64,000 nt of DNA from Theileria orientalis strain Shintoku (lineage: Eukaryota; Apicomplexa; Aconoidasida; Piroplasmida; Theileriidae): NCBI RefSeq assembly GCF_000740895.1, contig NC_025262.1, positions 124,001 through 188,000 of the forward strand, in the 5' to 3' direction. The notes under the pieces were generated by a model. It worked only from the letters and a program-made list of their open reading frames with translations. It did not search any database and was not told where the DNA came from. How positions within the stretch are numbered: position 1 is the first letter of the stretch; each line of letters begins with the position of its first letter. The position numbers were made by a program, and so were the translations under genes. Below are positions 53,477 to 64,000 of this stretch, in pieces.

Positions 53477-56245
53477 ATGAACTTTAATCAGTCCATTCTT
53501 CTTCCAATGGGCTATGGATTAATTTATCCATATAAACACTCCGAGACCATTACACATCGCAACCATTTAATAGAAAGCCCTCATTTATACAATGATACTT
53601 TTAAGCTCGGATATATATCGAATTACTATGGAAGGTCGATAGACGGTAGATGTGTTAGGCATACTTCAGTTAATTCTTTAAATTCTCTTGATAATTCAGT
53701 ACCAGAATCCGGTGAAAATCACAATAAAGATATTAGTTTAGAATATGTCCGAGATTCTAATGAAAAAGCGACTGAAAAAACAGCTGAAACAGCCGAAAGT
53801 GACATCAATGAGGATTTATCGAACCTGATTTCAGCTCATACGGAACTGTTAGAAAAGGGCCTACCCGAAGACGATCTTGCCAAATATGATTGGTTTGATG
53901 ACGAACCCGTTGATTCATCCGATGAGGAGCTGATTACTGAATACTACGAGTCAAAGATGCCTGACTATAAATCCATTTACAGACACTTGGACCCTGTTGG
54001 CATAAAAAATTACGTGCCGGACACCTCCAGTTCAGACTTGTGCCTCGGCAGTGTTTATGAAGTCGGAGAGTCTCTGATCGATGAGAACAATAATTCCAAC
54101 ACATACACCCGAGAGGAAATAGTTGAAAAGTCCACCAAGAACAAGTACGAACACATCATGAGTAAGATCGTTTGTGACGAGAATACCACTCGCGAGGAGT
54201 TTAGAGAGCAGGTGGATAGACTACAGAGGGAATATGATGAAAACATCAAGAAGAAACTTGAGTCAATAAAGCGACAAAAAGAAATTGAGGGAGAAGAGCT
54301 TAATCATTTAGAAAAAGAAGAGGACGAGTTTGACGAAAATTATGAAGGAGTTAACGAGTTCGATTTCGGAAAGGACTTTGTGCGAGACTCTAAGGATGTG
54401 GCGATTGAGGACGAGATGTGCAGGTTCTTTTTGGAGGTTCCGCTCAGGAGCTGGGTGAAGGATGAAGTGGAGGCATACCGAACTTCTTTGAAAAAGCTTG
54501 AAAAATCACTAAAGTACTACACTCCTATGGAAGAAGAGAGGTTCGTAACTGATGTCAGGAGTGTTTTCAAAGACTCGCCGATGACAACCCTAGGTACAAC
54601 TACAATTAATTCACCCATGTTCAGGCATATTTGATAACGACGAACAGGTTAACTTTGAGGACGAACGAGTGGATCAAGCCCGTGAAATGGATTTTGATGA
54701 TCGATATAAGGTGCCCAAAGAGAAGGTTAAAGGACTGCACGTAAAGGAGTACAAACACAACGACCTGCTCAATGACATCGATAAGTATGAAAAATCGGAG
54801 TACCCTCAGATAATTGAATCAATCTCCGTTCGTGATGAGAATCAGCCAATATTTGTGCTAGATCCAGAAAGGAGCAACCTAGATAAAAAGAGGAGGCGCA
54901 AAGAGGCCCTGAAGGGCGAAGACATTAGCGAATCCATGTTGAAGGGCAAGTTACGAGTGTACATGGGAGTCCCCAAGAATTTCATCAGGTTTGAAGAGCT
55001 AGATTCAGTTACTATCAACGACTTCGTTGCCTTCAAGCGAGATTATGATATTTGCGCCGGGAAGGTCATCGAGAAGATTCCGCTGAAGGACGAATACCGC
55101 ACAGCCACGGTCATTCTACCGAACCAGGCCGGCTACACTGATCAGAACATACGCTATCTTGCCGACGAACTGGCAATCAACACCAAGGGCCTGGTCTTCG
55201 TCCCAGACATCCCAGTCATCGATAACGAGGAGTGGTACTTTGGCCTCTTAAACAGGCTCTTGAAGCTTATACAAAGCGTTTACAAGGTGGATCGAGTGTG
55301 CTTAGTGGGCTTAGGTGAGCAGGGGAACCTCTTACTCAACTACGTTGAACGTTCAATGGACAAAACAATATCGCAATACCAATCGGCCTACTTAAACTCC
55401 TGTAAGGCCACCAAACATGCTCAACAGGCCAACGACGAGGCCAGCAGTAGCAGTCCTGACGCTAATAATAATAACAGCGGCGGCACAAGCGGACTAAATG
55501 TGAGAAGTGAGGATGAAATGGGCGAGTTTTTGGAAAAATTCAGCACCAAGAGGGCCGAAGAGCTGATTGGACGGCAGTCCATACCTTTGATTGATGAGCT
55601 TCTCGACGGACTGAAAAACATTAAACTCAGCCAAAGTCACAGGACCGCAATGAAGGAGAAGGACGCAAACATCATCAAGCCCGTTTCCAGGCTTCTCCAG
55701 TCCGTTGTGCTATATGACACTTGCAAGATCGACTTTGAGAGGCTGGTTGGTCTGTCCGTTCCCGCCATGGTCATCCAGTCGAATAGGACAAATCTGATTG
55801 ACCGGGTCCTATCATCCGATTCTCCGCGCTTCCTTAAGCAAAGGGACAAAAGGGTGTACGATCCGATGTTCAAGGGCGTCGACATGTTCCAATACGCCGT
55901 TACAGATCCTCCAGAGAAGCTCAAGAGTCTGATTAACAGGGAAACAGGGTTTCGATTCATTCCATCGGAGCACAATGCGAAAATGGAGGCTGAGCAGTAC
56001 TACATTACCTCATTCCACAGGGGGATCGACATCATGCTGTATGTATTCAAGAAGGCGTCACCGCACTTTTATATGAAGAAGCCAAACTCGCCAAAATCAG
56101 AATACAAGGTACACTTTTATTCCACATTCACGTAGACATGTATTTAAGATATCACTGTACTCATTATTATCCTCTATTACTGTTTTAGGCAATAAAGGAT
56201 TCTATAGTGTGTTGTGCTCACTGGATTCTGAGTTGGTCTTACTGA
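53477..56245 (+). CDS. Unknown 885-aa protein with coiled-coil middle and hydrolase-like C-terminal half
   Basis: Exons are 53477-54593, 54625-56108 and 56189-56245; intron 1 is 31 bases. Residues 1-90 carry SVNSLNS-type Ser-rich sequence. Residues 240-330 are a Lys/Glu-rich coiled coil (REQVDRLQREYDENIKKKL). From about residue 505 the sequence resembles an alpha/beta-hydrolase of dienelactone-hydrolase style: TATVILPNQAGYTDQNIRYLA, LVFVPDIPV, then VCLVGLGEQGNLLL (the nucleophile-elbow position reads GLGEQG with no Cys or Ser), VVLYDT and VPAMVIQSNRTNLID. A low-complexity Ser/Asn insertion lies near residue 650. The final exon encodes a cysteine-containing tail (IVCCAHWILSWSY). Likely a non-catalytic hydrolase fold; the fold assignment is inference. 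Confidence 0.65.
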
Positions 56246-56373
56246 GGCTACACATTTTAAAGTTTACTTGTAAAATGTACATTATTAATGTATTTTTAAT
56301 CTCTTAACACAGTTTTAATTAACTATTTAACACTTTTCACTCGTTTACATGATGGTTTGGTCAATGTGCTTTG

Positions 56374-57193
56374 ATGGGAGATTTCACTGATAAGGAGATT
56401 GAATTTTTCATGAAAACAGCGCTCGATGAAGTATTTTTATTCCTTTTAATTCGCTTTTAGGCTAAAGTTGCTTTAGATAGGGAGGAAGTCGCTGTCGCCT
56501 GTATTATAGTTTCGAAGGACACCAAACAGGTGGTCGTATCCTCTTCCAACGCCACCAACTTGACCTACAATGTACTCAGACTTCTCAACACACACATTAA
56601 CCTTCAGTCCACCTGGCACTGTGAGCTTGAGGCGATAAACAAGCTGATTGAGATGGAGCCTAATGGCCACAGGTCTGCAGCTGACGTCCACAAGTTGAGG
56701 GAGTTTACCTCCAAATTTGCTCTTTTCGTCACCTGTGAGCCTTGCATAATGTGCACAACTGCCTTGCAACTTATCGGTATTTCTTAGCAAAAACTTTAGT
56801 CATTTATATTTTCTGTTAGATCACCAATGCCAGGTCATTGTGACCTTCTTTTAGCAGATTTAGTTATTTTACATACCAATGGATTACATCATCTAGGCTT
56901 AACCGAGGTTTATTATGGATGCGCCAACGAGAAGTTCGGAGGCTGCGGGTCTGTGTTGTCTCTTCACGAAAGGTTACCACTGCTCTCATCTACGCTTACA
57001 CCCTCTAAACTCTAAATCACGATTTTTTAGCAACGGAGATCTGCCTAAAATGAACTGCAAGGGCCACATATTTTCCGACGAGGCCATTAAGCTTCTTCAG
57101 ACGTTCTACTCCCGGGGGAACCCTCGAGGTACTCACCGAGCTTATAACTATTTTTCAGCTCCCAAGCCCAGTAGAAAGAGGAAACTAACTTAA
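56374..57193 (+). CDS. TAD2: tRNA-specific adenosine deaminase subunit TAD2/ADAT2
   Basis: TAD2 is the catalytic subunit (with TAD3) that converts A34 to inosine in tRNA anticodons. Six exons: 56374-56430, 56461-56571, 56608-56776, 56897-56972, 57031-57128, 57159-57193, giving 181 aa. The cytidine-deaminase-fold zinc and catalytic motifs are HCELEAI (HxE; most homologues have HAE) and TCEPCIMC (PCxxC). Family blocks are [29 protein letters not shown] (the conserved FGG segment) and [16 protein letters not shown], with a basic tail KPSRKRKLT. Introns 2 and 5 (36 and 30 bases) are divisible by three and open, so an ORF-only reading would retain them. They are removed here because this restores family spacing. 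Intron 1 is 30 bases. Confidence 0.87.
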
Positions 57194-57273
57194 TCTATTC
57201 TCTGTACTTTACTTAAATACTCATTTATACTGACAAATTGAAGTTCACGGTCATTTACATATATTTTATGATA

Positions 57274-58011
57274 TTAGTCTCTCTTCTTGTCTTTCGAGTC
57301 TAGAGCCACAATTTTCGGCTTAAGCTTTTGCACCAGTTTCAGGAAGTGGTTGTAGTCGCACTGCCCGTTAATGAAAAACAGCTCTCCCAGAGGTATCGAG
57401 TACACCTCCTTCTTTGTTTTGAATCCTGACCTTTTATACTCTGAACACTGCTTAATCGCCTCGAACTTACTTATTTCAAACGTGCCGTCCTTCTTGTTCA
57501 CGTCCGACCATATGAATACTTTACAGTTCTACACGTTCGTGTGGATTGCCCTGGGCTTACTTTTAGTTTTACTATGAAATGCGAACGTTTCAAAAGAACC
57601 TTGTCGTACAGTGTGTAGACGAACACGACAGAGAAGAATATTGACTATAATCAATGTTTATTTTTCTCCCTTACCAGCATAATTTTCATTAGGAATTTGG
57701 TCTTTTCAACGTGGACGAAGAAGGTTGTGTACGCTCCCACTCCGTTAAGCAGAAGGTATATGAACAGCCTGAAATATATAACGTGCTTATCCACATCCAG
57801 GTTAACTTCCTTAAATGCCTAAACGTATTTTAATTTTAGTCTCTCTTTCAGTCTCTCGTTATTGGTCTACATTCTTACCGCTCTGGTGTTTGATTCCATG
57901 ATTCTCTGCAGCTCTGAGTGCGAGTAGAGATCCGAGACGGCATCTGAGGAAGGGTCATTTATTTTAAAACTTACAGACTACATCACTGTACTTTTCTTCT
58001 AAACTTTTCAT
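57274..58011 (-). CDS. Two-membrane-span protein, possibly signal peptidase complex subunit 2, 190 aa
   Basis: Five exons (minus): 58011-57975, 57943-57879, 57818-57675, 57644-57573, 57528-57274; introns are 31, 60, 30 and 44 bases. The layout is: a short cytosolic N-terminus; a span near residues 50-68 (YFRLFIYLLLNGVGAYTTFF); a short loop; a second span near 83-100 (IFFSVVFVYTLYDKVLL); then a polar C-terminal domain (CKVFIWSDVNKKDGTF, EVYSIPLGELFFINGQ) and a Lys-rich end. A hairpin of two spans followed by a cytosolic beta-rich domain is the plan of SPC25/SPCS2, and SEC11 is also in this window. Sequence motifs are weak, so this is a tentative reading. Convergent with TAD2. Confidence 0.5.
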
Positions 58012-58131
58012 TTCTCCAGTTTTAACTCTATTTCGGTACTGATAATTGATAGTGTTGATCAACACCACTTTCACTATATTTTCCCAAATTTACTTTTATT
58101 TTTGATCTATTTTCATAAATTATACTTTACC

Positions 58132-58996
58132 ATGGGACGCTTTAAATTATTTAACTGTTTCGGTAAATCAAAGTCTGCCACTAATGCCCAAATTTTAAAG
58201 TTGAAGGCGCAGCGAGGTAATTACACATTCTTCTCGTTTATTATTCAATCAACAATCGCACATATTTAATACTTATACTTTTAATTTAATTCTTACTATT
58301 TTTACTAATTATTTTACATTAGATGATTTGGATCAACAAAAAACTGAGCTCGAGGCCCGGCTTGCTAATTTTAACGATTTATGTTTAAAATTTCTCAAAG
58401 AAAACAACAGAGACCAGGCCTTATTTATTTTGAAGAGGAAAGCTCTTGTTTCTAAGCAATTAACTGTGCTTGAGGATTTTTCATTTAAGATTCTTGAGCT
58501 CATTTCTGAAACTGAGACCGCACTTGTACGTTTCCCTAAATAGCTTCTTATTCGCTTAAAATTTAAAAATTACATCTATATATCCCATATTCTTTTATTT
58601 TACGTTGACATTTTCACTTTTACTTTTCAGATGGAGGCCGACGTCAATCATAACTTGGAAATTGGCGCCAAGCTGCTTGAGGAGATAAACAAGGAGCTGC
58701 AACGGGAGGAGTTGGAGGCCTTTTCCGACTCCGACAAGGAGAACTTAAACGAGCTTGCTGCGAGTCTCGGCGTCGTCAGTCGCAACTTTGAGGTTGACGA
58801 CCTTGAGCTTGTTCAGGAGCTTGACCTTCTCACCAGCGACTTGCACACCATAAGCTACGACCACCCTTCCACCAGGTCCACTCCCAAGGAGAATCCTCAG
58901 TTTGACTTGGACTTGTCTCGTCTGAAGTCTCTTTCTCAGAGCAACAGTGTTGCCAACACCACCAACAGGTCCGAGGCCCCTGCTCCCGCTGAGTAA
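58132..58996 (+). CDS. ESCRT-III subunit CHMP6/VPS20-like
   Basis: This is an SNF7-family protein of the ESCRT-III membrane-scission machinery. Exons are 58132-58216, 58323-58525 and 58631-58996, giving 217 aa. The start MGRFKLFNCFGKSK gives an N-terminal Gly2 suited to myristoylation and a basic first helix, as in VPS20/CHMP6, which nucleates the polymer on endosomes. Helices follow in the SNF7 order (QILKLKAQRDDLDQQK, then KENNRDQALFILKRKALV, the conserved region with xALxxLKRKK). The C-terminal half is acidic, as in ESCRT-III autoinhibitory regions (EELEAFSDSDKENLNEL). Another myristoylated SNF7 paralogue cannot be excluded. Exon 3 uses an ATG-bearing acceptor, but the upstream exons are clearly part of the fold. 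Confidence 0.8.
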
Positions 58997-59279
58997 ACTT
59001 TGCTTCTGCTAACAAGTTCCTTTTCTAAACAGCCTCTTCGTTTTATCCTCGGCTGATTTTGATTTTTAATTTTTACTGTAAACTATTATTATGGTTTCAA
59101 TTGATGCGAATTGATAACGCATTTTAATTCAGTTTTTTGAGCACATACATTTTTTACCTTATTTTGCCATGAATACACGTTTCAATTTATTATGAATCCA
59201 TACACTTTTTTAACCATGAATCCGTACATGTTATTTACCGTGAACTCCGCACTTGTAGACATTAATTTGAGCAAATAGG

Positions 59280-62200
59280 TTACACCAGTGAGCATATTCT
59301 TCGCACGTTCTTGTTTCTGTCCTCGCTCCTTATCAGCTCCAGCTTGTCCTTCACCTGCTCGAATATGCTCACCTGCTGCGGCCTCGGCTCCTGCGACTCC
59401 TCCAGCGCCGTTGGCCCGTACTGGTCCTGCAGCTTCGAGCGCAGGTGCAATCTCTCCACCAGCTTCGTCTGCAGCCTGTTTATGAACTTGCATATTTGGT
59501 TCTGCGACCTCTTGAGTATCTTTTCGTTGTTTGAGCCCTTCAGCAGCTTCAGCTTCAGCAGTTCGTAGCGCACCTTCTTCAGGTCCTTCATCGGCGGGCA
59601 GCTTCTCTGGTCCTTCGTGAGGCCCACGTATATGTAGTCCTTTTCTCTCTTTTTCCTGTCCAGGTCCGATATGATTCTCTGCTTCAGCCTTATTGCCTTG
59701 TTCCACTTCTTCAGCATCTTCAGCTTTCGCATCAGCTCTCTTCTCCTTTTACATATTCTTACTCTTCTCAGCTTAACCTTTTTGAAGCTGTTTACAAACT
59801 GCTCCTTCACGAGTTCTCTGTACCTGTCCAGGTACTTGTGCATTTGCTCCGCGTCGAACGTTCCTTCCACCTTCAGCTCTCTCAGGTGCTTCATGAACTT
59901 ATAGTAGCATCCTGCCTGCGTCAGGTACTTCAGCGTTCCCGTCAGGTGATTGTAGTCCTTCCTTCTGCTGCTCAGTTTATTGAGTGGAAAGTAGTCCACC
60001 ATCAAACTTCTTCTTATTGCTTCGCTCAGCACTTCGTCCTTCTTATCTATCAATCCTATGCATATCTTTTGCCTCTCTCTCGCCTTTCCGTGCTCCATTA
60101 AGCCTGATGAACCCGTTTCTAATACCTGATTCTGAGCGCCTTTTAGTAACGGCGTAGTATTTAGCGGTGGACTGTGTGTTAAAAACGGCGTGTGTATCAA
60201 CAGTGACGACTTCCTTATGTAGTCGTTTGCGTTGAGTGGAAAGTCGAACAGTACCACTACGTCTGCGTCCAGGTTAAGTCCTCTGCTCATCAGCTCCGTC
60301 GTTACCAGAATCGACGTTCTCCTCTTCTTAAACTCTCTAAAGTTCCTCCTCCTCATTTTAAACGGCATCTCTCCGTGTATTGTTATTGGCTCGTATCCCG
60401 ACTCGTTCAAGTAGTGGTCTATTGCTATCGCTGCCTTTACCTTTCTGCAGAATATCACTATCTTCCTATCCTCACTCTCTTGGCCCCTTTCGCTGTTTTC
60501 TCGAAGACTTTGGTATTTCAAATCATACTTGAGCAGGTTTATCAGTGTTCTCACCTTCTCGTTGTTCGATGGCACGAACATGTGCCTGATCCCCTTTCTT
60601 GGTCTCGTTATTCCTATCTCATCTACTACCTTGTAACTTCCCACTATATCTTCTATTATTTTCTCATTGTACACAAATGTCTCATTTTTCTTCTTATTGA
60701 GTGGCGAAAAGTAGTAATCCAGTATGTGTTTATACAACTCCACTCTTTTCTTATTTTTCCCAAAGAGCTTTGCCAGGTTTACCGTATACTCTCCTTCTTC
60801 TTTCTCCTCCTTTTCCATTCCATTCTTCAACACTTCTTCTTCTTCTTCTTCTTCTACTACTACTACCTCCTGCTCCTCGTCATTTTCATTGCTTTCGTCA
60901 TCTTTCTTTCGTTCTCTTTTCTTTTTCTTCTTCTTCGCTTCTATTAGGCTATTTCTATGGAGGAACTTCTTGAACGACGATTGTATTGACTCGAAGAACT
61001 TCAGATAACTTATATTCGACGCCACCTGCACTATCTGAACTTGCTGCTTCCCTCCTTCTGCGCTCCTTCTTCCTAGTCGACTATAGTTCGGTGTTTGCTG
61101 CAGTATTGAGTACACTTGTGGAAAGAACCCTTCGTTAAGCATACAGTCTGCCTCCTCTATCACCACGTACCTCAGCTGATTCAGCTTCATATACTTTCTA
61201 TACTTATGCAGTTTTGACGGCATTGCCACTACTACGTCCACCAGCCCCTTAAGCTTACTCTTTATCACCTTCGCTGTGCAGTCCTTCGAGATTGTTTCCG
61301 ACGAGATCTTCACCATGTGTGACAGCTCCTTCACCACTTTACCTATCTGGTCGCACAGCTCCGACGTTGGCGCCAGTATTATACACCTTGGTGACGACGG
61401 CTCTCTCAGCTTCCACCTTTCGTGCTCCTTCAGCTTCTGCAGTATTGGCAGCATGTACGCCAGCGTCTTTCCACTTCCCACTCCTCCGCATATCACCATG
61501 TTTTTCCTTTCCTTTTTCAGCATCTCCGGTATACTTAGCATCTGTATTAGGCTTGGCCTCACTGGTGGCTGAACCACTTGTCTTTTTTCCACAGATATTC
61601 TCTCAAGGCCACTACTTTTACTCATGTCATCCAGGCCACCGTTATTATAGTCACCCACACCACTGATGCTGTTAATGTAGTCGTCATCCATGGCACTGAT
61701 TGGCCGTTCGTTGTACAGGTGTGCAATGTATGACACTGCTGCGTTCGCCACGTTCTCGTTCAGGCCCAGCTTAGTCCACTTTTCCACTAAATCTTCTCCG
61801 AATTCCATTTTTTCTATTTTTTCTCTAGGTCCTTCATCAAATATGTGATTGCTATATCTTCTTGGCTCTTCTCTTTTCCTCCTAATCACCACGTTATTGA
61901 TTTCAAACCCTTTATCGTCTTCTTCCATGCTTCGCAGTGTCATATTTCTGTAGTTTTCCTTTTTTCCGGACGGCAGTATTGTAAACACGTTTGCTCTTCC
62001 TCCTAATGACCTGCAGTTTTCCATTTTTATTCTAAGTGTTCTCGGATCCTCTTCTAGCATCTTTACGTGCTTCTTCGCCTCCTCTATCAACTCTATATCC
62101 GTTTTTTCTGACAATTTCATTACTTTTTCAACTTCCTTGTCCGATTCCATTTTTTCTTCATCTTCTGTTTCACACTTTCCATTCTCTTCCACTGTTTTCG

Positions 62201-64000
62201 ATAGATATGATATTATACTTTCTCTTTGTGTTGCGTACTTTCTACTTGCTTCTGCTTTTGCGCACTTGTATATCATTTCATTTATGTTTTCTTCATTCAC
62301 TTCTCCTTTCAGGGTACTGAATATTATGTTATCGTTTTCTATTTGCACTTCTTCATCTCCCAGTTCCTGATCTTCCAAATACTCCTTATATTTTTCTGAT
62401 GGGTTCATTGTGTTAAATGGGTACACGTATTGCAGGAACTGGTAGTACATTTTGTTCAATTCATCTTCTTTCATCAAACTCACTATTACTTCCATTTTCT
62501 TATTTCTTATCATTCTATGAACATTCTCTTCCGCTCTTTCTTCCACGCCTCCTTCTGATCCTCCACTTTCTTCTCTTTCATCTGTACTACTGTTTGCATT
62601 AAGGTATTCTATATTTTCCTTTATTACTTCATTATCATATTGATTTTCATTCAACAACTGCAGTACTATCTTATAATGCGGTGGATGCTTCAAAATAGAT
62701 CTAATAACTTCTTCTGTTCTTCTCGTTCCCAGTGTCATCACTTGCTTAGACTCTCTATTTATTCTCGTCCATTTTCTCTGCATATTCCTATTTACTTTTG
62801 CATTTATATCTATCAGCCCTTCCAATTCGTCCAAGTCAAATATCAATATGTCCTCCTTTTCCACCTTTCTTTCAACGTCGCCGTTGGTATCGCCACTATT
62901 GGTATCACCGTTGCTATTACCATCACTATCACCATCAGGAGCATCCATCCCATTATCAACTTGTGTGTCGAGCGTGAAGTTGTTTTTTTCTATTATTTCT
63001 TTTCTTTCCCTCATCATCTTCTCTTCCAGGTTCCTCGTCTCCTCCTCGCTTAGGAAGCTGAAGTCGTATTTGTAGAAGTGGTTTATCAGTGGCACAAATG
63101 CTGCGTTCGTCCTCATAAGTGCAACATACAGCAGCTTCACCAGCGTTATTCTGCTGAGTGTCATGTAGTGTAGGTACGTTTGCTTGCTTCTTATCTGCTT
63201 AAGCTCCGGTATTGCTGACAGGTACACCACCACCATGTTCAGAAGGACATTTTTTTCGTAGCGCACTAGGTTATTCAGGAATTCCACTCTCGGCCTTTCC
63301 TCTATTTTTCCGTATATTCCGCTTACTGTCCTCAAGTGGTCCTTGTAGTACTCTATTAGTGCCTTTAGGCTCTGCCTCAGCTCCTTCCTCTTGCTATCTT
63401 CGTCCGTCTTTACTCTTGTTCTTCCTGCTTTTGTCGATTTATATTCCGGTTTCGGCGCCGTTTCCACCAGCAGCTTCTCCATTGAGCTCAGTGATTCCTT
63501 CAGGCGATCAAACTCCTCGCTGTTTAGGTAGTTGATTCCTTTCACGTTTCTGCTACTGTTTAATTTATTTCTATATCTTATCATCCACTCGTATATGTTG
63601 TCCAGGTACCCCTGTTCTCCTTTCTCTTCTTCCTCCTCAGGTTCCGCTTCAATCAGGCTCACGTATTCTTCCGGCCTTTTTTCCTCTTCCTCATCTCTCT
63701 TCGGCTTCTCTATTGATAGACTTGACGGCTCGTGCACGTAGTGTGCCCATATTGACCTCATCAGTATTGTCTGAAATATCGACAGCAGTGCGCTTCTATC
63801 CAGCATGCTCAGCACTCTTCTCGACTTAACCTTTACGAAGGTCAGGTAGTTTTTGTGGAGTCTTATTATGTTTATCAGGTCCTCGTTTGTCAGCTCCTCC
63901 AGGGTAAATTTTTTGTGCAGGTTCGTGTCGTGTACTCCTCCGTTTACTATCCAGTTGCAGCACAGGTACTCCTTATTTGCGTCTAAAAATGCGAATTTGG
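59280..64000 (-). CDS. Very long degenerate DEAD-box-like helicase (5' end beyond right edge)
   Basis: The frame is open from the stop at 59280 to the window edge, at least 1573 codons; the true start is outside. The helicase core occupies about the last 730 residues. Motif I is CGGVGSGKT, Ia is LAPTSELCDQI, and motif II is EEAD in place of DEAD. Motif III (SAT) is not recognisable. Then come IFCRKVKAAIAIDHYL, ITIHGEMPFKMRRRNFREFK and motif V ILVTTELMSRGLN. Motif VI (HRxGRxGR) is broken: IRKSS is followed by a roughly 30-residue insertion before GSSGLMEHGK. A long Lys/Glu block precedes the second core domain. The N-terminal 800 residues are charged helices without a known domain. ATP binding looks possible; efficient unwinding is doubtful. 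An acceptor-like TTTTTAG at about 63983 means an exon border may lie near the edge. Confidence 0.82.
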   Translation of the reverse strand, partial: KFAFLDANKEYLCCNWIVNGGVHDTNLHKKFTLEELTNEDLINIIRLHKNYLTFVKVKSRRVLSMLDRSALLSIFQTILMRSIWAHYVHEPSSLSIEKPKRDEEEEKRPEEYVSLIEAEPEEEEEKGEQGYLDNIYEWMIRYRNKLNSSRNVKGINYLNSEEFDRLKESLSSMEKLLVETAPKPEYKSTKAGRTRVKTDEDSKRKELRQSLKALIEYYKDHLRTVSGIYGKIEERPRVEFLNNLVRYEKNVLLNMVVVYLSAIPELKQIRSKQTYLHYMTLSRITLVKLLYVALMRTNAAFVPLINHFYKYDFSFLSEEETRNLEEKMMRERKEIIEKNNFTLDTQVDNGMDAPDGDSDGNSNGDTNSGDTNGDVERKVEKEDILIFDLDELEGLIDINAKVNRNMQRKWTRINRESKQVMTLGTRRTEEVIRSILKHPPHYKIVLQLLNENQYDNEVIKENIEYLNANSSTDEREESGGSEGGVEERAEENVHRMIRNKKMEVIVSLMKEDELNKMYYQFLQYVYPFNTMNPSEKYKEYLEDQELGDEEVQIENDNIIFSTLKGEVNEENINEMIYKCAKAEASRKYATQRESIISYLSKTVEENGKCETEDEEKMESDKEVEKVMKLSEKTDIELIEEAKKHVKMLEEDPRTLRIKMENCRSLGGRANVFTILPSGKKENYRNMTLRSMEEDDKGFEINNVVIRRKREEPRRYSNHIFDEGPREKIEKMEFGEDLVEKWTKLGLNENVANAAVSYIAHLYNERPISAMDDDYINSISGVGDYNNGGLDDMSKSSGLERISVEKRQVVQPPVRPSLIQMLSIPEMLKKERKNMVICGGVGSGKTLAYMLPILQKLKEHERWKLREPSSPRCIILAPTSELCDQIGKVVKELSHMVKISSETISKDCTAKVIKSKLKGLVDVVVAMPSKLHKYRKYMKLNQLRYVVIEEADCMLNEGFFPQVYSILQQTPNYSRLGRRSAEGGKQQVQIVQVASNISYLKFFESIQSSFKKFLHRNSLIEAKKKKKKRERKKDDESNENDEEQEVVVVEEEEEEEVLKNGMEKEEKEEGEYTVNLAKLFGKNKKRVELYKHILDYYFSPLNKKKNETFVYNEKIIEDIVGSYKVVDEIGITRPRKGIRHMFVPSNNEKVRTLINLLKYDLKYQSLRENSERGQESEDRKIVIFCRKVKAAIAIDHYLNESGYEPITIHGEMPFKMRRRNFREFKKRRTSILVTTELMSRGLNLDADVVVLFDFPLNANDYIRKSSLLIHTPFLTHSPPLNTTPLLKGAQNQVLETGSSGLMEHGKARERQKICIGLIDKKDEVLSEAIRRSLMVDYFPLNKLSSRRKDYNHLTGTLKYLTQAGCYYKFMKHLRELKVEGTFDAEQMHKYLDRYRELVKEQFVNSFKKVKLRRVRICKRRRELMRKLKMLKKWNKAIRLKQRIISDLDRKKREKDYIYVGLTKDQRSCPPMKDLKKVRYELLKLKLLKGSNNEKILKRSQNQICKFINRLQTKLVERLHLRSKLQDQYGPTALEESQEPRPQQVSIFEQVKDKLELIRSEDRNKNVRRICSLV

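Noticed and set aside
60119..60210. Intron that would restore helicase motif VI in the long helicase
   Set aside because: The only GT available gives GTCGTC and the phases do not match the acceptor; kept as an insertion and flagged for cDNA testing.

Overview
The window is nuclear DNA of an apicomplexan, most probably a piroplasm (Theileria, or less likely Babesia). Three things point there. Genes are packed on both strands with spacers of 40-400 bases. Many genes are cut by tiny introns (27-60 bases, GT...AG, mostly GTAAGT...TTTAG type). Apicomplexan-specific surface and secreted families are present: MACPF/perforin-like proteins, a CPW-WPC protein and a LOTUS/OST-HTH protein. No tRNA, rRNA, mobile element or CRISPR array was found. 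All gene models below were spliced by hand from reading frame and splice signals. Almost every exon chain closes in phase, but there is no transcript evidence.

Layout. 0-14 kb is mostly gene-expression machinery: the 3' end of a DBP2-like DEAD-box helicase, the elongation factor SPT5, a large unknown protein, the Pol II CTD phosphatase FCP1, an unknown four-exon gene, and an RS-domain protein ending in SAP18. 14-25 kb holds GINS subunit PSF2 (with a long N-terminal extension), ribosome biogenesis factor NSA2 (with a perfect 24-base minisatellite in an intron), an unknown gene, FAM32A, a Gln/Asn-rich unknown protein and mitochondrial EF-G. 25-32 kb holds a 22-exon unknown gene, two small genes and a helical-repeat (RAP/HPR-like) protein. 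32-40 kb holds a first perforin-like gene (PLP-A), proteasome alpha-2, the mitochondrial outer-membrane assembly protein SAM50, a small mitochondrial-type protein, a 14-exon CPW-WPC gene and signal peptidase SEC11.

40-48 kb is the accessory centre of the window: a secreted unknown protein, ubiquinone-biosynthesis COQ2, and three perforin-like genes in tandem on the minus strand (PLP-B, PLP-C, PLP-D). Only PLP-C keeps the C-terminal Cys/Trp beta-repeat (APC-beta type) membrane-binding region, and PLP-C has lost the usual YGTH signature. 48-49.3 kb is the largest gene-free stretch. 49-64 kb holds a LOTUS/OST-HTH protein, an Obg GTPase, a long protein with an alpha/beta-hydrolase-like tail, tRNA deaminase TAD2, a two-membrane-span protein resembling signal peptidase subunit 2, ESCRT-III CHMP6/VPS20, and a very long degenerate DEAD-box-like helicase that runs off the right edge.

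No operon-like logic is expected or seen. Functional links are thematic: transcription and RNA (SPT5, FCP1, SAP18, FAM32A, NSA2, TAD2), organelle upkeep (EF-G, SAM50, COQ2, Obg, the HPR-like protein), secretion (SEC11 and the candidate SPC2), and host- or vector-facing proteins (four MACPF genes and CPW-WPC). The MACPF genes share intron positions and phases, so they come from one ancestral gene. They are the strongest lead for unusual biology here.
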